Shown one piece after another: positions 1-5,944 of a stretch of 5,944 bases of DNA (positions within the stretch are counted from its first letter, which is position 1; every line of letters begins with the position of its first letter). The DNA is from Phycisphaerae bacterium (GTDB lineage Bacteria; Planctomycetota; Phycisphaerae; Phycisphaerales; SM1A02). The stretch lies in contig VGXK01000141.1 in assembly GCA_016873355.1 (NCBI GenBank), forward strand, positions 1 through 5,944. Direction: 5' to 3'. The position numbers and the translations under genes were made by a program. The notes below the pieces were generated by a model. The model was given only the letters and a program-made list of their open reading frames with translations. It had not been told where the DNA came from and made no database searches.

Positions 1-1056
1 GAAAAGGCCGAGCGCCCACGCCACGATTCCAGCGCCGAGATAGCCGAGCGCCAGCAGCGGGCGACGCAGCAGATACGCCCACGCGCGCTGGTTGCTTTCG
101 ATCATGTCGGCGCCGTCGCAGGCGCCGGCGGGCGTCGAGAGCGGCAATCCCACCGCCCAGAGGATTCCCGCAAGCGCCGCCAGGAAGCCGAGGAAAAGCG
201 CCACGCCGTAGAGCACGCCGCCGATCATGTCGAGCACCGGCACCCGCATGAGAAGCGCCGCGATTCCACCGACGAGGAAGAGTCCGCCCACGAAGAGCGG
301 CGGCAGCAGCTCCGCGAACGCGAAGCTCGTCCAGCGCGAGAGCGAGAAGGACATCGCGTCGGAGGGCGGCAGCGCCGGCCGCTCCGCGATCGCGATCGCG
401 GTCATGCGGCAGAGCGCTCCGCCGCCGATCGAAAGCAGCATGAACGCGAAGATGCCGAAGATCACCACGAAGCCGCGGTCTCGCCGCCAGAGGTCGGCCG
501 GAAGATCGAGCACGAGCAGGCCGAACGCCTCGATCGACTCCATCGGCGCAAGCGTGACCACGCCCTGCACGATGCGATCGAGCAGCACGGACACCGCGAG
601 CGAGGTCGACGCGAACGCGCCGCGCGGCGAGAGCGTCTCGTCCACCTCGAGCCTGGCGCGCGTCAATCGATCGACGAGGGAGGTTTCCCCGCGATCGTGG
701 GCGTCGCGGCGGCGCGTCTCGAGCTCGCTCGAGAGCCACGCCGCGTCGACCGCATTGATCTGGAGATCGGCGGGACGCTCGTCGCGCGGAACGAATTCGC
801 TCGTGATGGCGAAGAGCCGGGTGCGCACCGCGTTGCGGGTCGCCTCCGTCGGCACCGGACGCAGCAGGCCGGGCGGTTCGACGACGGGACCTCGAAGGCC
901 GTCCCAGAGGCGGCCGCCGAGCGAGAGCACGAGCACGAGGAAGGTGGCCAGGAGCAGCGCCCCCGGCCGCAGCGCCATCGGGACCGCCGCGAAGAGTCGA
1001 TGGACGCGGAACAGTCGACGAGGATCGAAGGCCTCACCGTGGTTCGAATCGTTCAT
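1..1056 (-). CDS. Polytopic inner-membrane protein, uncharacterised, 3' end outside window
   Basis: The frame is open from an ATG at 1056-1054 to the left edge: 352 codons, no stop, so the C-terminus is missing. The start is fixed by GGAGG five to six bases upstream and begins MNDSNHGEAFDPRRLF. Visible layout: an Arg-rich cytoplasmic N-terminus, a membrane segment at about residues 33-48, a soluble region of about 140 residues (50-190) with no motif I recognise, then hydrophobic segments near 194-212, 248-271, 275-303 and 333-352. Between the second and third segments lies an amphipathic stretch with GGALCRMTAIAIAE (211-224) and SRWTSF. Before the last segment is CDGADMIESNQRAWAYLLRR (313-332). 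From memory, the 'CR-A-A-A' stretch and 'DG-D-S-AY-RRP' stretch resemble a planctomycete membrane-protein family of unknown function; this was not searched. It is transcribed divergently from the zinc-ribbon gene. The coding call is strong; the function is unknown. Confidence 0.85.
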   Translation of the reverse strand, partial: MNDSNHGEAFDPRRLFRVHRLFAAVPMALRPGALLLATFLVLVLSLGGRLWDGLRGPVVEPPGLLRPVPTEATRNAVRTRLFAITSEFVPRDERPADLQINAVDAAWLSSELETRRRDAHDRGETSLVDRLTRARLEVDETLSPRGAFASTSLAVSVLLDRIVQGVVTLAPMESIEAFGLLVLDLPADLWRRDRGFVVIFGIFAFMLLSIGGGALCRMTAIAIAERPALPPSDAMSFSLSRWTSFAFAELLPPLFVGGLFLVGGIAALLMRVPVLDMIGGVLYGVALFLGFLAALAGILWAVGLPLSTPAGACDGADMIESNQRAWAYLLRRPLLALGYLGAGIVAWALGLF

Positions 1057-1059
1057 CGT

Positions 1060-1066
1060 GGCCTCC
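1060..1066 (-). promoter_or_regulatory. Shine-Dalgarno site of the left-edge membrane protein gene
   Basis: Read on the minus strand this is GGAGGCC followed by ACG and the ATG at 1056. It is a near-perfect anti-SD complement at normal spacing. It decides the start codon of the minus-strand gene. It also contrasts with the plus-strand genes starting at 1162, 1504 and 5487, which lack such a site. Confidence 0.75.
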
Positions 1067-1083
1067 AGAACGCGTGCGAGGGG

Positions 1084-1089
1084 ATGCTA
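1084..1089 (-). promoter_or_regulatory. Possible -10 element for the minus-strand membrane protein gene
   Basis: Read on the minus strand this is TAGCAT (4 of 6 matches to TATAAT). It would place a transcription start about 20 bases before the ATG and leave a short leader carrying the GGAGG site. I see no good -35 hexamer 16-18 bases further upstream, so this is a weak call based on one hexamer and its position. Confidence 0.3.
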
Positions 1090-1125
1090 ACGGTTTCCAG
1101 CTCGTCGCGGCGAGCGCTTCCGGGG

Positions 1126-1153
1126 TGGACACGCGCAAGGTCGATGCTACTGT
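1126..1153 (+). promoter_or_regulatory. Sigma70-like promoter giving a leaderless mRNA for the zinc-ribbon gene
   Basis: TGGACA (1126-1131, 5 of 6 to TTGACA) is followed by a 16-base spacer and TACTGT (1148-1153, 4 of 6 to TATAAT). TGC directly precedes the -10, as in extended -10 promoters. A start about 7-9 bases after the -10 falls on or next to the A of ATG 1162, so the transcript would have essentially no 5' leader. There is no SD sequence before 1162. The hexamers are seen in the sequence; the start point is inferred. Confidence 0.55.
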
Positions 1154-1161
1154 TGCCCTCG

Positions 1162-1467
1162 ATGCCCACCCCGATCCGCGCCATCGAGCCGAGGCACCTG
1201 GCCGTGCGATGCGTGGCGTGCGGCCTCTCGATGCGCGATCCGTCGGCGGACCGGTGCCCACGCTGCGGCATCGATCTCGGCGAGCGACCGCCTCGCAGCT
1301 ACGCGGAGATGGAAGGGCTTCTGGAGACCACGGAGCGACCGGTGGTGCTGCGACGCGCCGGATGGCAGGAGCGGCGGCTCGTGGAGCGCTGGATCATGGT
1401 GGGCTTCCTCTCGGCGATGGTGATCGTGGCCGTGATCGGCATCGTGCTCGCCGTCGAGCGCGGCTGA
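1162..1467 (+). CDS. Small zinc-ribbon protein with a single C-terminal membrane segment, uncharacterised
   Basis: This is a 101-residue protein beginning MPTPIRAIEPRHLAVRC. Two CxxC knuckles, C17/C20 (CVAC) and C32/C35 (CPRC), 11 residues apart form a classical four-cysteine zinc ribbon. A charged middle (about residues 41-77, with RSYAEMEGLLE) follows, then one hydrophobic helix at about 78-98 and a three-residue tail. This predicts a cytosolic zinc domain anchored at its C-terminus. I chose ATG 1162 because the -10-like TACTGT sits 8 bases upstream and a transcript would start there. ATG 1144 (adding MLLLPS) is in frame but lies upstream of and overlaps that promoter. Small 'C-x-x-C ... 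C-P-x-C-G' proteins with a membrane helix are common in planctomycetes, but I know of no established function. The zinc ribbon could bind protein or nucleic acid; the sequence does not say which. Confidence 0.75.
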   Translation: MPTPIRAIEPRHLAVRCVACGLSMRDPSADRCPRCGIDLGERPPRSYAEMEGLLETTERPVVLRRAGWQERRLVERWIMVGFLSAMVIVAVIGIVLAVERG

Positions 1468-1490
1468 GCGCCGGCCCGCCGCCGCGACGG

Positions 1491-1496
1491 TACCTT
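1491..1496 (+). promoter_or_regulatory. -10-like element immediately before the M20 peptidase gene
   Basis: TACCTT lies 7 bases before the ATG at 1504, within the 36-base gap after the zinc-ribbon gene. Its AT-rich run TACCTTTT stands out from very GC-rich surroundings. There is no SD between it and the ATG, and no recognisable -35 at the expected place (about 1468-1473). The likely reading is a leaderless transcript start at or next to the ATG. The alternative is chance. Confidence 0.45.
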
Positions 1497-1503
1497 TTGC
1501 GTC

Positions 1504-2925
1504 ATGCCCCACGACGCCGCCCCGGTCCTGGCGGAGATCGATCGCACGCTCGACGCGTCGCTGGCGCGCCTGGTCGAGTTTCTCCGGATTCCGTCGGTGA
1601 GCACGGATCCCGCGTTCGCGCCGCAGGTGCGGAGGTGCGCCGAGTGGATCGCCGGGCAGCTCCGCGAGTGCGGATTCGAGACCACGGTGCACGCCACGCG
1701 CGGCCATCCGATGGTGACGGCGAAGGCGCCGGGTCCGTCGGTGACGGCGCCTCGGATCCTCTACTACGGTCACTACGACGTGCAGCCGCCCGATCCGCTC
1801 GACCTCTGGGAGAGCCCGCCGTTCGAGCCGGCGATTCGCGAGGGCCCGCACGGCAGGCAGGTCGTCGCGCGCGGCGCCGTCGACGACAAGGGCCAGGTGA
1901 TGACCTTCGTGGAGGCGTTCCGCGCCTGGAAGAAGGTGCACGGATCGTTCCCCTGCGCGATCACGGTCGTGCTCGAAGGCGAGGAGGAGTCCGGCAGCCC
2001 GAGCCTCGTGCCGTTCGTCGAATCGCACGCGAAGCTGCTCGCGGCCGACACCTGCGTGGTCTGCGACACGGGCATGTGGGACATCGACACGCCCGCGATC
2101 ACCGCGATGCTGCGAGGCCTCGTCTACGCGGAAATCGTGCTGAAGGGGCCGAGCCACGACCTGCACTCGGGCATGTACGGCGGCACGCTCCGCAATCCCA
2201 TCAACGCGCTTGCGTCGATGATCGCGGAGCTGCACGATCGCCGCTCGCGCGTGACGCTGTGCGGCTTCTACGACCGCGTGATCCCCATTCCCGCCGATCT
2301 CGCGTCGAAGTGGAAGGCGCTGCCGTTCGACGAGAACGACTTCCTCTCGACCGCCGGCATGCGCGCCGGCTGGGGCGAGGAGGGTTTCTCCATGCTCGAG
2401 CGCATGTGGGCGCGGCCGACCTGCGACTGCAACGGCATCCTCGGCGGCTACACGGGCGTGGGCGGCAAGACGGTGATTCCCGCGGTGGCGAGCACGAAGG
2501 TCTCGTTCCGTCTCGTGCCCGATCAGAGTCCCGCGGAGGTCTTCGACGCGCTCGACGACTTCGTCCGCGCGCACACGCCCGAGGGATTCCGCGCGGAGGT
2601 GATCCGGCACTCGGGAAGTCCCGCGGTGCGCGTGCCGATCGATTCGCCGTGGCTCGCCGCGGCGTCGCGTGGACTCGAACGCGTCTACCGCGTCAAGCCC
2701 GCCATCATCGGCACCGGCGGCAGCATTCCCGCGGTCGGCGACTTCCGCCGCATTCTCGGCATCGACGCCCTGCTCGTCGGCTTCGGGCTCGACGACGATC
2801 GCGTGCATTCGCCGAACGAGAAGTTCGAGGTGACCTGCCTCGAGCGCGGCATCCGCTCCCACGCCGCCATGCTCGAGGAATTCGCGCGCACGCCGCGCTC
2901 GGCGCCGGGGGGCGGCGCCGAATGA
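1504..2925 (+). CDS. M20-family zinc metallopeptidase (dipeptidase / CNDP-like)
   Basis: This is a complete 473-residue protein, normal length for M20 dipeptidases. Family members are cytosolic two-metal hydrolases that cleave dipeptides or short peptides. Expected metal and catalytic residues are all present: H90 and D92 in GHYDVQPP, bridging D127 in GAVDDKG, general-base E161 and metal ligand E162 in EGEEESGSPS, D188 in CDTGMW, and H435 in RVHSPNEKF. The inserted lid/dimerisation domain spans roughly residues 205-375 and contains KGPSHDLHSGMYGG, whose H221 is the histidine usually contributed across the dimer interface. GTGGSIPAVGDF (403-414) is the usual substrate-carboxylate loop. No signal peptide is visible. 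The ATG at 1504 gives a full N-terminus (ILRIPS-type start at 27-32: LRIPSV) and sits 7 bases after a -10-like TACCTT. It overlaps the next gene by ATGA. The exact substrate cannot be read from sequence. Confidence 0.93.
   Translation: MPHDAAPVLAEIDRTLDASLARLVEFLRIPSVSTDPAFAPQVRRCAEWIAGQLRECGFETTVHATRGHPMVTAKAPGPSVTAPRILYYGHYDVQPPDPLDLWESPPFEPAIREGPHGRQVVARGAVDDKGQVMTFVEAFRAWKKVHGSFPCAITVVLEGEEESGSPSLVPFVESHAKLLAADTCVVCDTGMWDIDTPAITAMLRGLVYAEIVLKGPSHDLHSGMYGGTLRNPINALASMIAELHDRRSRVTLCGFYDRVIPIPADLASKWKALPFDENDFLSTAGMRAGWGEEGFSMLERMWARPTCDCNGILGGYTGVGGKTVIPAVASTKVSFRLVPDQSPAEVFDALDDFVRAHTPEGFRAEVIRHSGSPAVRVPIDSPWLAAASRGLERVYRVKPAIIGTGGSIPAVGDFRRILGIDALLVGFGLDDDRVHSPNEKFEVTCLERGIRSHAAMLEEFARTPRSAPGGGAE
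2901..2919 (+). promoter_or_regulatory. Hairpin with G-rich loop at the peptidase/membrane-protein junction (possible coupled ribosome site)
   Basis: GGCGCC (2901-2906) and GGCGCC (2914-2919) can pair around a 7-base loop that is almost all G (GGGGGGC, 2907-2913). The G-run ends 9 bases before the ATG at 2922. It is the only purine-rich candidate for a ribosome site there, able to pair with CCUCC only with a G-U wobble. A ribosome finishing the peptidase at TGA 2923-2925 would melt the stem and could restart on the overlapping ATG. The repeats are seen; the regulatory role is inferred, and the stretch also encodes the peptidase tail SAPGGGAE. Confidence 0.35.
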
Positions 2926-5441
2926 TCGACGGCATCTCCGCGCTCGCGCTGGTCGCGGCCGCCGCGTCGATGTCGCAGGTCGATGTGCAGCTCGATCGAT
3001 TCGGCGTCGGCGACCGCTGGCGCGCGGGCGACCTGGTGGCGATCCAGGTCACCTTCACGAGCGATGGCGCCGACGCGCTGCCGGTGCGGGTGGAGTGGGA
3101 GATCCCCGACGCCAACGGCGACATCGTGCAGAACTCGCGGTCGCTCGTGCTCAATCCGCGCCAGCCGACCACGCGCTGGCTCTACGGCCGGCTGCCGCCG
3201 AATCGAGGCGGCTTCGGCGGCGGCGAACTCATCACGCTCGTGCGGGTCTTCGAGGAGCGCGACGGCCGGCGCGTGCGCGAGCTCGCGTCGCAGCGCATCA
3301 AGCCGGAGGACGCCAAGAATCGGCCGGTCGAGGTGTCGATCGAGGACGACCTGATCGGCGTGATCGGTCCGGGCCGCTGCGGGCTCGACGGGTACGAAAG
3401 CGTTCCGGCGAACTCGGATCGCATTCCCTCGCTCAACACCGTGACGGCGATCGCGCGCGGCATGGACCCGCGCAACCTTCCCGACCGCTGGGAGGGATTG
3501 TCGGGATTCCAGGCGATCGTCTGGAGCGAAGGCGCGCCGTCGGCGCTGTCGCCGGAGGCGGCGGAGGCGCTGCTCGCGTGGATCCGGCGCGGCGGACACT
3601 TCGTGGTGATTCCTCCGGAAGCGGGCAATCCGTGGTCGTTCGGTTCGAGCACGGCGCATTCGCTCTCGCCGCTGCTGCCGAGCGCGGCGCCCGAGCGCCG
3701 CGAAGGCGTTCCGATCGAGCGACTGCTGCCGATCCTCTCGAAGAGTTCGGGACTGCGCGTCGCGGATGCGGCGATGCCGATCCTCGTCTTCGATCCCGCG
3801 AAGCTCGATCGCGGCTACGACGCGCTGCTGGCCCTTCCATGCCCGCGAGATCTCTCCAACGGCGAACTGCATCCGGAGCCGGGTTCCGTCGACGGCGCGA
3901 TCGTGGCCGTGCAGGCGCGCGTGGGATTCGGGCGAGTCTCGATCATCGGCATCGACGTGGATTCGCTGAATCGGCGCCGCCTCCTGCCCGGCGATCTTCC
4001 GCAGGCGGACGTCTTCTGGAACGTGGTGCTCGGTCGGCGCGGCGACACGCCGAGTGCCCTCGACTTCCAGCTCTGGGCGGATTCCGATCCTCGCCGGCTC
4101 GTGCGAAGCGTCGGCAACACCTTCTCCGTCGACGGCGAGCCGATCGCGGGCCGCATCGGTCTCGCGGGCCGCGCGGCCCTGAGCCTGCTCGGCATTCTCG
4201 TGCTCTTCGCGAGCTACTGGGCGGTGGCGGCGCCGCTGTCGTGGATCGTGCTCGGCCGACTGCGGCGCCGGCGCGACGCGTGGATGCTCTTCGTGATCGT
4301 GGCGTCGGGATTCACGGCGGTCGCGTGGGCCATGTCGCGGCTCAGTTCCGACACGAGCGCTCGCATCCAGCACGTCACGCTGCTCGACTGGGTGGCGCAG
4401 GGTCCCGACGAGCGACCGACCGATCAGCCTCGCTGGGCCCGCGCGACGACCTGGTTCAGCGCCTCGCTACCGGGATACGGCTCGTCGACGATCGCGGTGG
4501 AGCCGACGACCGGCGAGCGCAACCTGATCGGCGTCTGGACCGTGCCGCCCTCCGGTTCGAGCACCGTCTTCCCGAATCCGTCGCGCTACGACGCGCCGAT
4601 CTCGACGCCCGATTCGATCACCGTGCCGACCCGCGCCACCTCGAGCGAATTCGAGGCGCGCTGGGTGGGAAGCGTGGATCCCTCGTGGGGAACGCTTCCG
4701 CTCGCCGACGGGTCGCCGGGAATCACGGCGACGGTGCAGTGGGTCGTCGAGCCTCGCTGCGCCGTCTCCGGCTCGATCGTGCATCGGCTGCCGGGCACGC
4801 TTCGCGACGTGCGCCTGCTCCATGTCTCGCCGCTGCGCAATCCCTCGCCGCGCATGATCGATCCGCCCGAGCTCGCGAACGCGCCGCCCAGACCGGCGGC
4901 CGCGCCGAAGCCGCCGCAGGTGATCCAGCCGAGCGGCATGCCGCCGAACGCGGGGCGCTTCGTGGAGATTCCGGAATGGGCGCCGGGGCAGCCGCTCGAC
5001 CTGGCGCTCGCGCTCTATCGCACCGGACCGTCGACGCCGTTCGCGGGAGATCTCGCATCGATCTCGGGCGCGTTCAACCAGCGCTACTACCGGCCGGTGG
5101 CCGAGTCGAGCTACGTGGCGTCGACCTTCTCCGGGGAGCAGGGCTTCCGCCAGCAGCTCGATCTCATGGGCTTCTACTGGTGGCTCGAGCCGCCCGCGTA
5201 CATCATGAATCCGCCGCGCGACGTGTCCATCGGCCGCGTCGTGCGCACCTTCGGCCACTCGCTCGATCTTTCGCCCTGGTCGAATCGACCGTGCCTCGTG
5301 ATCGTGGGATTCCTCGACGGCTCCGAGTGTCCGGTGCCGATCACGATCGACGACGAGCGGCCGGAGAGCAGCGGACTCACGGTCGTCCGCGTGATCGTTC
5401 CGCTTCCCGTGGACGCGTCTCTGCTTCCGGCGCCGCGCTGA
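2922..5441 (+). CDS. Large uncharacterised membrane protein, amidotransferase-like extracytoplasmic domain, ABC-linked
   Basis: This is an 839-residue protein. The ATG overlaps the peptidase stop (ATGA), and no in-frame start closer to a better SD is visible. Residues 4-16 (GISALALVAAAAS) are hydrophobic, like a weak signal peptide lacking Lys/Arg. A beta-sandwich-like region follows (about 20-140), then an alpha/beta region (about 143-372) with the layout of a class-I glutamine-amidotransferase-like fold: IGVIGPGRCG (145-154), FQAIVWSEG (196-204), a helix ending in WIRRGGHFVVI (220-230), GFGRVSIIGIDVD (335-347) and FWNVVLG (365-371). I see no convincing catalytic Cys-His pair, so it may be non-enzymatic. 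Two membrane segments (about 414-444 and 452-471) flank LRRRRD, so the loop is cytoplasmic and both large domains lie outside. The second outer domain (about 475-839) has a Pro-rich linker at 655-673. From memory this layout occurs beside ABC exporter genes in planctomycetes. Its partner is probably the ATPase 45 bases downstream. Function is unknown. Confidence 0.85.
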   Translation: MIDGISALALVAAAASMSQVDVQLDRFGVGDRWRAGDLVAIQVTFTSDGADALPVRVEWEIPDANGDIVQNSRSLVLNPRQPTTRWLYGRLPPNRGGFGGGELITLVRVFEERDGRRVRELASQRIKPEDAKNRPVEVSIEDDLIGVIGPGRCGLDGYESVPANSDRIPSLNTVTAIARGMDPRNLPDRWEGLSGFQAIVWSEGAPSALSPEAAEALLAWIRRGGHFVVIPPEAGNPWSFGSSTAHSLSPLLPSAAPERREGVPIERLLPILSKSSGLRVADAAMPILVFDPAKLDRGYDALLALPCPRDLSNGELHPEPGSVDGAIVAVQARVGFGRVSIIGIDVDSLNRRRLLPGDLPQADVFWNVVLGRRGDTPSALDFQLWADSDPRRLVRSVGNTFSVDGEPIAGRIGLAGRAALSLLGILVLFASYWAVAAPLSWIVLGRLRRRRDAWMLFVIVASGFTAVAWAMSRLSSDTSARIQHVTLLDWVAQGPDERPTDQPRWARATTWFSASLPGYGSSTIAVEPTTGERNLIGVWTVPPSGSSTVFPNPSRYDAPISTPDSITVPTRATSSEFEARWVGSVDPSWGTLPLADGSPGITATVQWVVEPRCAVSGSIVHRLPGTLRDVRLLHVSPLRNPSPRMIDPPELANAPPRPAAAPKPPQVIQPSGMPPNAGRFVEIPEWAPGQPLDLALALYRTGPSTPFAGDLASISGAFNQRYYRPVAESSYVASTFSGEQGFRQQLDLMGFYWWLEPPAYIMNPPRDVSIGRVVRTFGHSLDLSPWSNRPCLVIVGFLDGSECPVPITIDDERPESSGLTVVRVIVPLPVDASLLPAPR

Positions 5442-5468
5442 CGGCGATCCCTCCCGCAACTCCCTCCG

Positions 5469-5474
5469 TACACT
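5469..5474 (+). promoter_or_regulatory. -10-like element before the ABC ATPase gene
   Basis: TACACT lies in the 45-base gap after the large membrane protein gene, 12 bases before the ATG at 5487 (18 before the alternative ATG at 5493). No SD lies between it and either ATG. No clear -35 is seen near 5446-5451. If used, it would give a leader of only a few bases. The ATPase may also be transcribed from upstream by read-through. Confidence 0.4.
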
Positions 5475-5486
5475 TCCGGGCCCGCC

Positions 5487-5944
<458 letters not shown>

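Noticed and set aside
386..399. GCGATCGC overlapping repeat, resembling the cyanobacterial HIP1 word
   Set aside because: It lies within coding sequence for an Ala-Ile repeat (AIAIAE) and is explained by codons; nothing else here suggests a cyanobacterium.
227..1090. 287-codon plus-strand open frame
   Set aside because: Ser/Arg-rich translation opposite a membrane protein frame that has an SD, membrane helices and family-like motifs.
697..1161. N-terminal extension of the zinc-ribbon protein
   Set aside because: The extension lies antisense over the membrane protein gene and across both divergent promoters. ATG 1144 overlaps the promoter region.
1468..1490. Possible terminator after the zinc-ribbon gene
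   Set aside because: GC-rich but with no clean inverted repeat; the T-run near 1496 is better read as part of the -10-like element.
1147..2862. 571-codon minus-strand open frame
   Set aside because: It is antisense to the M20 peptidase, whose catalytic motifs are complete. The composition is Arg/His/Ala-rich with no recognisable domain.
1074..2921. Very long plus-strand open frame upstream of and continuous with the 839-aa membrane protein, which could suggest a 1455-aa protein
   Set aside because: The upstream part is Arg/Ala/Gly-rich low-quality sequence lying over the intact zinc-ribbon and M20 genes in another frame. The protein-like sequence begins at ATG 2922.
2685..4373. 562-codon minus-strand open frame
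   Set aside because: Antisense shadow of the peptidase end and the large membrane protein; Arg/Glu/His-rich without motifs.
5442..5486. Possible terminator between the membrane protein and ATPase genes
   Set aside because: Only a short CGGGCCCG palindrome (5477-5484) without a U-tract; not enough for a terminator.

Overview
The window looks like ordinary chromosomal DNA from a high-GC bacterium. The best guess is a planctomycete, probably of the Phycisphaerae type. The reasons are the sequence style of the left-edge polytopic membrane protein, a short CxxC-CxxC zinc-ribbon/membrane protein, and an ABC ATPase of the 'VPDF ... LSRGM' kind beside a very large membrane protein. This placement is inference from remembered family style, not from a search. 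I see no RNA gene, mobile element, CRISPR array or prophage sequence.

Layout: a partial minus-strand gene (1056 down to 1) encodes a polytopic membrane protein and runs off the left edge. A gap of about 105 bases holds divergent promoters. Four plus-strand genes follow: a 101-aa zinc-ribbon protein with one C-terminal membrane segment (1162-1467), a complete 473-aa M20-family metallopeptidase/dipeptidase (1504-2925), an 839-aa uncharacterised membrane protein with a large amidotransferase-like extracytoplasmic domain (2922-5441, ATGA overlap with the peptidase), and the N-terminal 152 residues of an ABC transporter ATPase (5487 to the right edge). Coding density is high, and no gene-free stretch exceeds about 110 bases.

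How they may work together: the large membrane protein and the ABC ATPase probably belong to one export or envelope-related ABC system whose permease would lie just right of the window. The peptidase is translationally coupled to the large membrane protein, but its chemistry (cytosolic peptide hydrolysis) does not by itself explain the coupling. The zinc-ribbon protein has no assigned role.

The most interesting regulatory pattern concerns three plus-strand genes (zinc-ribbon, peptidase, ATPase). Each has a TACNNT -10-like hexamer 7-12 bases before its ATG and no Shine-Dalgarno sequence, as expected for leaderless or near-leaderless mRNAs. The divergent minus-strand gene instead has a clear GGAGG site. 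I found no convincing new defence or mobile system here.
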